From Streptomyces oceani (GTDB lineage: Bacteria > Actinomycetota > Actinomycetes > Streptomycetales > Streptomycetaceae), in assembly GCF_001751245.1 (NCBI RefSeq), contig NZ_LJGU01000135.1:77498-122018 (forward strand): a stretch of 44,521 bases of DNA, in the 5' to 3' direction. Positions within the stretch are counted from its first letter, which is position 1; every line of letters starts with the position of its first letter. Position numbers and translations under genes: made by a program. Positions 8,401 to 15,374 of this stretch are shown here, one piece after another. A model generated the notes under the pieces. The model worked only from the letters and a program-made list of their open reading frames with translations. It was not told the DNA's origin and ran no database searches.

Positions 8401-9229
8401 AATCCGCCTGCTGCTGCGGCAGGGTGACGGATGCTTCTGGTACGGGCTGTCCAGCCGGCGGGCCCTGCCCTCCGGCCTCGTTCGAGCGCTGCTCCGGTGC
8501 CGGCTGCTGCATGGGGGCCTGCTGCGCCGTCGGCTCCGGCCGCTGCTGCTCTCCGGTCCACGGCTGCTCGGGCTGCTCCGTGAGTTGCTCGGCCGTCCCG
8601 GTGCCGGCGGGCGTGCTCGGGCCGCGCTCGGCGAGGGAGCGCACCGTGCCGGACTGTTCGGGTACGGGCGGACCGGGATGCACCGGCCGCCGTACGGCCG
8701 GTTTCCCCTGGATCGGCTCGGCAGTGGCGCTGGGGCCACCGCCGGAGCCGGCGGAGTCACCGGGGCCGCCCCCGTCCGCGGCCGGCAAGGCACCGGGGCC
8801 CGCGGTCGGTTCGGCCGCCGGCCCGGCATGCCCCCCGCCCGCATGGCGCCCGCCACCCTGGTTCCCGCTCGGCCCGCTGGCGACGGCGGTCTCCGCCACC
8901 CGGCTTCGCTGGTCGGTCGAACTCCAGTCGGCGACACCGGCGTCCGACCCGCGCACCGCGCCGTAGTCGATCGAACCGGAGTCGCGTCCGTCCGTCTCGT
9001 GCGTGCCCGGCAGCGGGCCCGGCGGCTGCCCGCTCTGCTGCGGTGCCACGGCTGCCTGCGCCTCGCTCCACGCCCCTTGTGTCCCGGGCATCAGCAGGTC
9101 CTCTTCCGCTACGGACGTGCCGTGCGCCGCGCCCGGGAAGGTGTACGCGCCGGGTGCGGCCGGAGCCGCCGGCTGTGCGCCTGCGTGAGCCGGCTGTCCC
9201 TCACCCGGGATCTGGCCGGTGTCAGTCAT
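5486..9229 (-). CDS. cobT: Fusion of a ~675-residue disordered region, BluB (5,6-dimethylbenzimidazole synthase) and CobT (nicotinate-nucleotide:DMB phosphoribosyltransferase)
   Basis: A 1247-residue protein. Residues 1 to about 675 are low-complexity, rich in Pro, Ala, Gly, Gln, Glu and Ser, with no fold visible. Residues about 676-890 are a BluB-type flavin nitroreductase (RRDIRNGFRPDPVPHEVLL, HTAPSVGHSQPWDF, VGWVSFF), the family that makes DMB from FMNH2. Residues about 895-1247 are CobT (KPAGALGMLE, FAGDHGVH, GEMGIANTT, and near the C terminus the catalytic-Glu motif LGEGTGALLALP). The two enzymes act in sequence: DMB is made, then joined to nicotinate mononucleotide to give alpha-ribazole phosphate for the B12 lower ligand. 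The start is ATG 9229, with GAGGGG five bases upstream, overlapping a 6-codon upstream ORF (see 9226-9246). The role of the disordered part is unknown. Confidence 0.88.
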   Translation of the reverse strand: MTDTGQIPGEGQPAHAGAQPAAPAAPGAYTFPGAAHGTSVAEEDLLMPGTQGAWSEAQAAVAPQQSGQPPGPLPGTHETDGRDSGSIDYGAVRGSDAGVADWSSTDQRSRVAETAVASGPSGNQGGGRHAGGGHAGPAAEPTAGPGALPAADGGGPGDSAGSGGGPSATAEPIQGKPAVRRPVHPGPPVPEQSGTVRSLAERGPSTPAGTGTAEQLTEQPEQPWTGEQQRPEPTAQQAPMQQPAPEQRSNEAGGQGPPAGQPVPEASVTLPQQQADSPTANPEYLDVTHQGPDTLGGPRLGGIPAQQDGWISRAEQPHTAPSAGQQLPEAALPGPDLASVPASAEDPNAQVRDRGAQPVPDSAESPSSAAASSPATLPAEKGAAASAVRSGTDHGAGGPDGSPADTAMAAPDAGPAAEAPVAEREMATAPEPSVTSPTPVPAVTESAVPAGEAVAVPASTEVPTAVAAESSEAADPSVAPVTPAPVTPAPAPVPDHGPGSASAVATDTGTSTGPDDPGSAVPEPVPQPSGPGGAAAGPGAEPSAGPGPQPVDPTPEGAKDVGTDAVREEPAVAQEITGAAGPASTADPEDQRSTQPAGQRADQPVEAAGEGMPSMAPLPVEEMVGAPEGDQDPTPAGATPADQQAGAFGESGDATVADGTGTEAGTAADGPAAAGFDETERAAVHRLMRERRDIRNGFRPDPVPHEVLLRVLEAAHTAPSVGHSQPWDFVVIRSEETRRSMQELAQRQREAYAKSLPKARARQFKELKTEAILDTPVNIVVTADPTRGGRHTLGRHTQPQMAPYSSALAVENLWLAARAEGLGVGWVSFFDEREMVRTLDLPEHLEVVAYLCVGYVDEFPADPELMQAGWSKRRPLSWVVHDESYGRRALPGSEPHDLLAETLERIRPLDAKALGEAWERQKRMTKPAGALGMLEIISAQLCGLSRQCPPPVPEPAAVAVFAGDHGVHAQGVTPWPQEVTSQMVANFLAGGAVCNAFAQQVGAEVCVVDVGVVAELPATPGLLPRKIRPGTADMTEGPALSREDVLRALEVGIETARDLVAAGNKALLTGEMGIANTTASAALIAVCTQSDPAEVTGRGAGISDDTHDRKVDVVRRALRLHQPDPADPVTLLATVGGLEHAALTGLILGAASLRTPVILDGVSAGAAALVARQIAPEALAACVAGHRSAEPGHLAALAKLGLRPLIDLDLRLGEGTGALLALPMVQSAARAMHDVATFDAAGVTEKN

Positions 9230-9246
9230 GCGTACCCCTCGCCCAT
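9226..9246 (-). CDS. Short upstream ORF overlapping the cobT start (translational coupling candidate)
   Basis: ATG 9246 follows a near-perfect ribosome site (GGAAGGAGAG, 9253-9262; 8 nt from AAGGAG to ATG). It encodes MGEGYA and stops at TGA 9226-9228, which overlaps the cobT ATG in an ATGA arrangement. The cobT ribosome site GAGGGG (9235-9240) lies inside this ORF. Ribosomes ending here would be placed at the cobT start. That the ORF is translated is an inference. Confidence 0.4.
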   Translation of the reverse strand: MGEGYA

Positions 9247-9479
9247 CGGTAACTCTCCTTCCAGCCCCGGCGGGTAACCACCGCGTCCCCGGATGGAGAA
9301 CGAGCGCGCCCGCGTTGCGGCACGTGCCCCCGTCGAACCATCCGGATATTGACCGACGAAGCGACATCCGTCGGGGCGGAACAACAGTCGCTCAGCCTAC
9401 CGGCAGGAGTACGTCCGACCTGCCACGGCGGAGTGAGAAGTGGCACTTCGTCGGGGTTCGCGCACAGCGGATCGGAAGA

Positions 9480-10709
9480 TCAGTGCCGAACACCCGAAAG
9501 GAGGAAAACGACCGCACGTTCGCTTTCCTCCCAGCGATCGGTGTCCAACTCGACCGACTGCAACAGTGAACAACCGACGGAGTAACCGCTCTCCGCCAGC
9601 ACTCGCCCCGCCGCCTCCGCGCCGTCCCTGGTCGCGGCGTGCGTGACGATCCGTTCGGGCCGCCGGTCGGCCACCGCCTGGAGCGTACGCAGCCCGCTGT
9701 AACCGACGCGGACCACGTCCGGCTCCGGGAGGTCCTCGAGGACGTGCGGGGCCGTGCCGGTGAGGGTCTGCAGCTGTGCCCCGAAACGTTGGGCGGCCCG
9801 CCCCGCACGGGCGCAGGCGTCCGCGTCCCGGTCCACCGCGATCACCGCCGCGCCGAGTTCGGCGGCCTCCACCGCCAACGCGCCGGAACCGGTGCCGATG
9901 TCCCACAGCAGGTCGCCCACGCGGGGACCGAGGCGGGCCAGTTGGGCCGCCCGGAGTTGCTCCGACTCCCCGGCGCGGGGCGGCCCGGCAGGTGCCGCGC
10001 CGGCGATGTGGTATTCCGGCAACGGCCGCCCCCAGCCCCGCGGAACGCTCGGCTGGCCCGGTTCCCGGCCGGCGATCCAGGCGCGGTCGTGCGGCGCGCC
10101 GCCGCCGGGGCCGCCGATCACCAGCACGACGTTCGGATCGCGCCAGCCGTGGTCGACGACCTTGTCGGGGGTGAGGACCGTGACCTCCTCCCGGTCGGTG
10201 CCCAGGGCCTCGCACACGACGAAGGTCCGGGGCAGCCCGGCGAGTAGCAGGGCCAGTTCGGCCGGTCCGGCGCCGGGTGAGGTGAGGACGGCGACCTTGG
10301 TGTGCGCGCGGCAGACGTTCACCACCCGGCGCAGCGTACGGCTGTGGGCGACGACGACCTGCGCGTCGTCCCAGGGCATGCCCGCCCTGGCGAAGGCCGC
10401 CGAGACGGCGGAGACGGCGGGTGCGACCTCGACCTCCAGCCCGAACTCCGGGGCCCGCAGCGTCCGTACGACCCCGAAGAAACCTGGATCACCGTCCGCC
10501 AGGACCACCGCGGTACCACGGTGCGCGGCGATCCGTCGGGCCGCGAGCGCGAGGCTGCCGAGTCGCACGCGCTCCGCGCGCTCCGGCACCTCGGGACGCG
10601 ACAGGTGGTGGGCGGCACCGGCCACCAGGGTGGCGGCCTCCAGAGCGGCACGGGCGGCGTCGGTCAGGGGTGTGCCATCCCACCCGATCACGGTGACGCG
10701 GTCGGCCAT
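9480..10709 (-). CDS. cobL: Precorrin-6Y C5,15-methyltransferase (decarboxylating), CbiE-CbiT fusion
   Basis: A 409-residue two-domain enzyme of the aerobic cobalamin pathway that methylates the corrin ring at C5 and C15 and decarboxylates the C12 acetate. Residues about 1-205 are the CbiE tetrapyrrole methylase (VTVIGWDGTPLT, VVLADGDPGFFGV, AVSAVSAAFARAGMPWDDA). Residues about 215-409 are the CbiT Rossmann methyltransferase (LLWDIGTGSGALAVEAA, the SAM-binding loop). The start is ATG 10709, preceded by AGGAGAG; the frame extends upstream to 10805 without support. It lies upstream of the BluB-CobT gene on the same strand, with a 250-nt gap in which I found no B12-riboswitch consensus. Confidence 0.9.
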   Translation of the reverse strand: MADRVTVIGWDGTPLTDAARAALEAATLVAGAAHHLSRPEVPERAERVRLGSLALAARRIAAHRGTAVVLADGDPGFFGVVRTLRAPEFGLEVEVAPAVSAVSAAFARAGMPWDDAQVVVAHSRTLRRVVNVCRAHTKVAVLTSPGAGPAELALLLAGLPRTFVVCEALGTDREEVTVLTPDKVVDHGWRDPNVVLVIGGPGGGAPHDRAWIAGREPGQPSVPRGWGRPLPEYHIAGAAPAGPPRAGESEQLRAAQLARLGPRVGDLLWDIGTGSGALAVEAAELGAAVIAVDRDADACARAGRAAQRFGAQLQTLTGTAPHVLEDLPEPDVVRVGYSGLRTLQAVADRRPERIVTHAATRDGAEAAGRVLAESGYSVGCSLLQSVELDTDRWEESERAVVFLLSGVRH

Positions 10710-10886
10710 CGCAGACTCTCTCCTGGTGGGTCGTCGCAGGTCGGGGCTGTGGAGTACAAGGAGAGTACCGTGACCACGGTGCCGGCCGCCGAACCGAGTG
10801 CCCACGCGCCGCGCGCGGCCCGTCCGGGCGCGTCACTCTGGCGTCCGCCCACGGGGTGGGTCCGCTCAGAGCGGAGCGGTTGTGGG

Positions 10887-11525
10887 TCAGTGCCAGTCGG
10901 TGTGCGAGACGAAGTCCCCGGCGTCCGCCATCCGTTCGTGCAGCCCGTCCAGGTCCTCGGGCAGCAGGCTCCAGATGAGCAGGTCGGTGCGGATCTGCGC
11001 CCACCCGCCTCCCTCCACCCGGGTGCGGGCGATCCAGGCGTTCCGCAGCACGCCCTCGCTGATGCAGCCCAGCCTCTGGGCGACCTGTTGGGCGGCGGTG
11101 TTGTCGGCGGCCGTGCGCAGCTCCGCGCGTTCGAACTTCTGGTCCTGGAAGAGCCACTGCACCGTCGCCAGCACCGCCTCCGAGGCGTAACCCTCGCCGC
11201 GGGCCCAGGGGGCGGTGACGTACGACACCTCGGTGGTCAGCAGCTGCCAGTCGGTGTGCTTCAACCGCACGGCGCCCACCAGCCGCTGGGTGAGGAACTC
11301 GGTGACCGCGAACACGATTCCCCGGCCCGTCGTCCGCTCGCCCGGGGCACGACGGAGGACCCAGTCGCGTGCGTCGGCCCGGGTGTACGGGACGGGAACC
11401 GCCGACCAGACGGTGACCAGGTCGTCGTTCATCATCTCCGTGAGGGAGGGAACGTCCGCCTCCTCGAACGGGCGCAGCACGAGCCGGTCCGTACTGATCG
11501 AAACGTCCGGAAAGGTCGATGTCAT
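10887..11525 (-). CDS. GNAT-family N-acetyltransferase (RimJ/RimL type)
   Basis: A 212-residue protein of the Acetyltransf_3 (RimJ/RimL) kind, which move acetyl from acetyl-CoA to an amine. The opening ISTDRLVLRPFEEADVPSL is the family signature. PWARGEGYASEAVLATVQWLF contains the R/Q-x-x-G-x-A acetyl-CoA loop, and ELRTAADNTAAQQVAQRLG with EGVLRNAWI are the usual C-terminal blocks. The start is ATG 11525, with GGAG six bases upstream; an in-frame ATG at 11537 is possible. It is downstream of metQ on the same strand but separated by a strong terminator, so it is probably expressed alone. The substrate is unknown. Confidence 0.75.
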   Translation of the reverse strand: MTSTFPDVSISTDRLVLRPFEEADVPSLTEMMNDDLVTVWSAVPVPYTRADARDWVLRRAPGERTTGRGIVFAVTEFLTQRLVGAVRLKHTDWQLLTTEVSYVTAPWARGEGYASEAVLATVQWLFQDQKFERAELRTAADNTAAQQVAQRLGCISEGVLRNAWIARTRVEGGGWAQIRTDLLIWSLLPEDLDGLHERMADAGDFVSHTDWH

Positions 11526-11629
11526 GCGCCGCTCCATGCAGAAGGCTTGGTGGCCGGGGAGCTTCGAGAACGCTTCCCCGGGAAGGTTGCAGCTGTGCAC
11601 AGCATGCAGCATGCGCCAGGGGATGTGCA

Positions 11630-11662
11630 GCGCCGGGCCCGCCGCGAACGCGGGCCCGGCGC
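11630..11662 (-). terminator. Rho-independent-type terminator of metNIQ
   Basis: A perfect 13-bp stem (11630-11642 with 11650-11662) around a 7-nt loop, starting 21 nt after the metQ stop. There is no clear U-tract, as is usual in streptomycetes. Confidence 0.75.
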
Positions 11663-11682
11663 GATGAATCAACTTGTCGATA

Positions 11683-12534
11683 TCAGGAGTTGCCAGCGCC
11701 GAAGGCGGGCACGATCGCCCCCTCGTACTCCTTCTCGATGTGCTTGCGCACCTTGTCCGAGTGCAGCATGCCGGCGAGCTTCTGCACCCGCGGATCGTCC
11801 TGGTTTCCGTCCTTCACGGCGAGGAAGTTGGCGTACGGGTTGTCCTCCGGCTCCTCCAGGGCCAGGGCGTCCTCACGCGGCTCGAGGTCCCCCTCGATCG
11901 CGTAGTTGCCGTTGATCACGGCGGCGTCGACGTCGCCGAGGGAGCGGGGCAGGGCCGCGGCCTCCACCTCCTTGAACTTCAGTCCCTTACGGTCCTTGAT
12001 GTCCGAGAGGGTGGCGTCCTGTCCTGCTCCGGCCTTGAGGTCGATCACCCCGTGGTCCGCGAGCAGTTGCAGTGCCCGACCCTCGTTCGTGGTGTCGTTG
12101 GGGACCGCGATGGTCTGGCCGGGCTTCAGCTCGCCCAGCTGGTCGGTGCCCTGGGCGTAGATGCCGAGGGGCTCCAGGTGCACGTTGGCGACCGGCACGA
12201 TGTGCGTCTGCTGCTTCTCGTTGAAGTCCTCGAGATAGGGCCGGTGCTGGAAGAAGTTCGCGTCGACCTCTCCGCTCTCGGTGGCCCGGTTGGGCGTGAC
12301 GTAGTCGGTGACCTCGCGGATCTCCAGCTCGAGCCCTTCCTTGGACGCCAGGTGCTTCTCGACGTACTGCAGGATCTCGGCGTGTGGGGTGGGGCTGGCG
12401 GCGACGACCAGCGGGCCGTCCGAGTCGGCGGCCTCACCGCCGGAGTCGGGGTCGGAGGCGGTGCCGCAGGCCGACAGGCCCAGGATGAGGGCGGTGCCGG
12501 CCGCGGCTGCGGTGATCTTGGTGTGTCTGCGCAC
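11683..12534 (-). CDS. metQ: Methionine ABC transporter substrate-binding lipoprotein MetQ
   Basis: A 283-residue lipoprotein of the NlpA/MetQ family. It binds methionine outside the membrane and delivers it to MetI. It has a basic start, a hydrophobic signal (ITAAAAGTALILGL) and the lipobox LSAC with Cys about 23, followed by an acidic linker. Family blocks include TPHAEILQYVEKHLASKEGLELE, the TDYVTPNRATESGEVDANFFQHRPYL segment and IAVPNDTTNEGRALQLL. The start is GTG 12534, with GAAGGAGG 8 nt upstream. It is the last gene of metN-metI-metQ, 21 nt after metI. A strong hairpin follows. Confidence 0.92.
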   Translation of the reverse strand: MRRHTKITAAAAGTALILGLSACGTASDPDSGGEAADSDGPLVVAASPTPHAEILQYVEKHLASKEGLELEIREVTDYVTPNRATESGEVDANFFQHRPYLEDFNEKQQTHIVPVANVHLEPLGIYAQGTDQLGELKPGQTIAVPNDTTNEGRALQLLADHGVIDLKAGAGQDATLSDIKDRKGLKFKEVEAAALPRSLGDVDAAVINGNYAIEGDLEPREDALALEEPEDNPYANFLAVKDGNQDDPRVQKLAGMLHSDKVRKHIEKEYEGAIVPAFGAGNS

Positions 12535-12555
12535 GAAAAGTGCCTCCTTCTCTTC

Positions 12556-13227
12556 TCAGGTGACGGCGCGGTCCCGGCGCGCCAACAGCCGCACGACTCC
12601 GTCGCCGAGCAGCTGCACGACTGTGACGAACACGATCAGCACGGCCACGGTGAGCAGCATGAACGTGGTCTCGAAGCGCTGGTATCCGTAGGTCACGGCG
12701 ATGGAGCCGAGTCCGCCACCGCCTACCGCGCCAGCCATCGCGGAGTAGCCGGTGAGCACGATCACCGTGGTGGTGAGCCCGCCGACGAGGGAGGGCAGCG
12801 CCTGCGGCAGCAGCGCCTTGAGCACCACCGTCGGCACCCCGCCGCCCATCGCCTGCACGGCCTCGACCAGTCCGTGGTCGACCTCGCGTACGGCCATCTC
12901 CACCAGCCGGGCGAAGAACGGCACGGCGCCGACGACCAGCGGCACGATCATCGCGGTCGGGCCGATGGAGGTGCCGACCAGCAGCCGGGTGAAGGGGATC
13001 AGCGCGACCAGGAGCACGATGAACGGCAGTGAGCGTCCGATGTTGACGACTGCCGCCAGGACCCGGTTGATCGGCGCGTTCCGCAGCAGGCCGCCCTGGT
13101 CGGTGAGCACCAGCAGCACGCCCAGCGGCAGTCCGCCGACCACCGACCACAGCGAGGACCAGAGCACCATGTAGAGGGTGTCGACGCATCCCTGGGTCAG
13201 TAGTGGTTGCATCTCGTTCCAGGTCAC
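12556..13227 (-). CDS. metI: Methionine ABC transporter permease MetI
   Basis: A 223-residue inner-membrane permease with about five hydrophobic helices. The EAA loop (EAVQAMGGGVPTVVLKALLP), which contacts MetN, is present, and GYSAMAGAVGGGGLGSIAVTYGY is the characteristic MetI C-terminal block. The start is GTG 13227; it overlaps the metN stop by 4 nt (GTGA), so translation is likely coupled. Length is as usual for MetI. Confidence 0.93.
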   Translation of the reverse strand: MTWNEMQPLLTQGCVDTLYMVLWSSLWSVVGGLPLGVLLVLTDQGGLLRNAPINRVLAAVVNIGRSLPFIVLLVALIPFTRLLVGTSIGPTAMIVPLVVGAVPFFARLVEMAVREVDHGLVEAVQAMGGGVPTVVLKALLPQALPSLVGGLTTTVIVLTGYSAMAGAVGGGGLGSIAVTYGYQRFETTFMLLTVAVLIVFVTVVQLLGDGVVRLLARRDRAVT

Positions 13228-14339
13228 TTCGCCACCTCCGGGGCGGGCTCGGATGCACCGGCGGCCGGGGCGAGGCCAGTGGCGGGCGCGGCGGCGGATA
13301 CGGCTGGTGCGGCGGCGGGTTCGGTCGCGGGCAGCACCTCGATCTGCAGACCCTGTTCGCGCAGGTAGCCGATGGGGACGACGTTGTCCTCGTAGCGTCC
13401 CGGCAACTCGATCCGCATCCGGCCGACCTGCTTCCCGGCGGCGGTGTCCATCGCGGCACCGAGGATGGAGACATCGAGGTCGTACGCGCGCGACAGCCTG
13501 GAGACCACCGGCTCGGCGGCGGTGTCACCGTGGAAGGTGATGTCCACGGCAGTGCGCTCCGGTCCGCCCACCTCCCCGCCGAGCGGGAAGAGTTCCCGGG
13601 CCAGTTCGGAGCCGGGTGTCGCGAGCAGTTCGGGCACGGTACCGGACTCCACGACGCGGCCGTCCCGCATCAGCGCGGCCGAGTCGCACACCGACTTGAC
13701 CACGTCCATCTCGTGGGTGATCAACAGTACGGTCAGGTCGAGTTGCTGGTTCAGATCGCGCAGCAGGCGCAGTACGGAACGGGTGGTCTCCGGGTCGAGC
13801 GCGGACGTCGCCTCGTCCGAGAGCAGCACCTTGGGTTCGCCGGCGAGCGCGCGGGCGATGCCCACACGTTGCTTCTGTCCGCCGGAGAGCCGGGCGGGGT
13901 GCACTCCGGCCTTGTCGGCCAGCCCGACCAGGTCGAGCAGTTCGAGCGCCTTGCGGGAGCGCTCGCGCCGGGTCAGACCCAGGATCTCCAGCGGCAGCTC
14001 GACGTTGCCCCGGACGGTGCGCGAGGACAGCAGGTTGAAGTGCTGGAAGACCATGCCGATACTGCTGCGCGCCGCCCGCAGTTGAGGTGTGGGGCGCTTG
14101 GGACGCCCCCGCGACCCGCGCCGGGCGAGCGCGGTCAACTCCCGGCCGTCCACGGTCACGGAGCCGGAGGTGGGCGTCTCGAGCAGGTTGACGCAGCGGA
14201 TGAGGGAGGACTTGCCGGCTCCACTCTGGCCGATGACGCCGTACATCTCGCCCTGCGCGACATGCAGGTTCACGCCGTCCAGCGCGGTGATGTCGCGGTC
14301 CTTGGTGCGATAGACCTTGCTCAGGTCCGTGGTGGTGAT
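13224..14339 (-). CDS. metN: Methionine ABC transporter ATP-binding protein MetN
   Basis: A 371-residue ATPase that drives methionine import. Walker A GQSGAGKSS, signature LSGGQKQRVGIARAL and Walker B VLLSDEATSALD are intact. The C-terminal NIL domain, the regulatory methionine-binding domain of MetN, is present (VVSRLSRAYDLDVSILGAAM to VPIGYLREQGLQIEVL). An Ala/Pro-rich tail of about 40 residues follows it. The start is placed at GTG 14339 (MITTTDLSKVY), where homologs begin; GTG 14393 would add 18 residues, and neither has a strong ribosome site. It is first in the operon, preceded by a hairpin and a candidate leader peptide. Confidence 0.9.
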   Translation of the reverse strand: MTTTDLSKVYRTKDRDITALDGVNLHVAQGEMYGVIGQSGAGKSSLIRCVNLLETPTSGSVTVDGRELTALARRGSRGRPKRPTPQLRAARSSIGMVFQHFNLLSSRTVRGNVELPLEILGLTRRERSRKALELLDLVGLADKAGVHPARLSGGQKQRVGIARALAGEPKVLLSDEATSALDPETTRSVLRLLRDLNQQLDLTVLLITHEMDVVKSVCDSAALMRDGRVVESGTVPELLATPGSELARELFPLGGEVGGPERTAVDITFHGDTAAEPVVSRLSRAYDLDVSILGAAMDTAAGKQVGRMRIELPGRYEDNVVPIGYLREQGLQIEVLPATEPAAAPAVSAAAPATGLAPAAGASEPAPEVAK

Positions 14340-14472
14340 CACTGGCTTTCCATCACTGTCGAGTACCGGGCGCAGGCGTACGGCACCCGGCACGGGAGGT
14401 TTCCCATCCGGTGGGGCATGCGGGCAGCGCGGGGCCGCGGTCAGCGGTGCGGCGCTGGGGCGAGCGCGGGGC

Positions 14473-14493
14473 TCGTCTCAATCAGAGAGACGA
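14473..14493 (-). promoter_or_regulatory. Hairpin between the metN leader ORF and metN
   Basis: TCGTCTC and GAGACGA pair perfectly around a 7-nt loop. The hairpin begins 21 nt after the leader ORF stop and ends about 135 nt before the metN start. It could be an attenuator or an operator. No SAM-riboswitch consensus was found around it. Confidence 0.35.
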
Positions 14494-14513
14494 AACCGTT
14501 CACTTGAGGGCGC

Positions 14514-14606
14514 TCAGCGGACGCACATTCGGCGACCGCGCAGACAACGAGCGCCGGGCATCACGTCTGCCTCGGTCGACTGGCTGCGGTCGCTCGTTGT
14601 GCTCAT
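14514..14606 (-). CDS. Candidate leader peptide upstream of metN (30 codons)
   Basis: ATG 14606 opens a 30-codon frame beginning MSTTSDRSQSTEADV and ending ARCLRGRRMCVR. Two Cys and an internal Met lie in the last dozen residues. There is no ribosome site, but TTTACT lies 6 nt before the ATG, suggesting a leaderless transcript. A hairpin follows the stop. Sulfur and amino-acid genes of actinomycetes are often controlled by such peptides. Its translation and role are inferred, and it was not matched to a known leader family. Confidence 0.35.
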   Translation of the reverse strand: MSTTSDRSQSTEADVMPGARCLRGRRMCVR

Positions 14607-15005
14607 GGACTCAGTAAAACAGATCTCCCTGCCATTTGTTCGGCATACGAGACAGACGTCCGGATTCTGGAACGCACCACACCGCCACCCGGCTAGCCGG
14701 ACCCGCCCGGGACGCCACCCGGATACCCCCGAACGACGGCGCTGACCTGCACGGACAACCATCCCGGCACGGTCGGCCGGACCTCCCGGCAGGCGACCGT
14801 CCTGTGGCCAACGCCACGACCGACGCCCCGTCGACCAGCCCTGGTCACCCACCATGTCGCCAGGTGCCGTTTCACCGCGTTGAGTCCCGCGACCGGAGTC
14901 GCCGTCTCGCCCGGCCCGCGGGCGCCGTCCCCGCCTCGTACACGACCGGGCACGGCATACGGGGTGCCGCGAGCCGACCGTGAGCCCGGTCCTAGAATCG
15001 TGGCC
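14607..15005. other. Divergent intergenic region between the met operon and a membrane-protein pair
   Basis: About 400 bases without a credible gene. The left end should carry the met promoter. The right end has TAGAAT at 14993-14998, a plausible -10 box 7 nt before the ATG at 15006. No riboswitch, repeat or strong hairpin was recognised in the middle. Confidence 0.4.
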
Positions 15006-15374
15006 ATGCTCACCCCGCTGACGGTCACGCTCGCCGTGGCCGCACTCGCGCTGGCCGCCTGGTGCGGCCACGCCGCCTACCGTGACCAGCCGACGAAGGA
15101 CTGGCACTTCCTCGGGATGGCCGTGGTGACGCTGCTCGCGCTGGTGCAGCTGGTCATCGGGATCGTGCAGTTGGCGCGGGGACAGGAGCCCGCGGACGGC
15201 ACGCTGCTGTTCGTCTCGTACCAGATCGGCATCGTGTGCTGTGTACCCGTGGTGGCCCTGATGTCCCTGACGGAGCGGACCCGCTGGGGATCGCTGACGG
15301 TGGCCGCCGGTGCGCTGGTGCTGGCCGTGCTTCAGGTGCGGTTGTACGACATCTGGGAGGGCGTGGGTGCCTGA
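15006..15374 (+). CDS. Small integral membrane protein
   Basis: A 122-residue hydrophobic protein with about four membrane helices (near residues 2-20, 35-55, 66-86 and 95-112) and no charged domain. I do not recognise the family. The start is ATG 15006. It has no ribosome site, but TAGAAT lies 7 nt upstream, which fits a leaderless or near-leaderless mRNA. It overlaps the next gene, also a membrane protein, by 8 nt, so the two probably form a unit and may act together. Confidence 0.6.
   Translation: MLTPLTVTLAVAALALAAWCGHAAYRDQPTKDWHFLGMAVVTLLALVQLVIGIVQLARGQEPADGTLLFVSYQIGIVCCVPVVALMSLTERTRWGSLTVAAGALVLAVLQVRLYDIWEGVGA

Noticed and set aside
9230..9480. Cobalamin riboswitch upstream of the BluB-CobT gene
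   Set aside because: The B12-box and the conserved core of the riboswitch were looked for and not seen.
10302..11915. 537-residue plus-strand frame across the acetyltransferase gene
   Set aside because: It is antisense to a well-supported GNAT gene and has no domain; only its possible internal start at 10770 was kept as a finding.
14532..14599. Inverted repeat ACAACGAGCG / CGCTCGTTGT within the metN leader ORF region
   Set aside because: The arms are 36 nt apart and lie in the coding frame of the candidate peptide; it could be a competing RNA stem, but nothing further supports it.
14394..14640. SAM-type riboswitch upstream of metN
   Set aside because: The S-box and SAM-IV conserved blocks could not be found on the minus strand; only a short hairpin and a leader frame are present.
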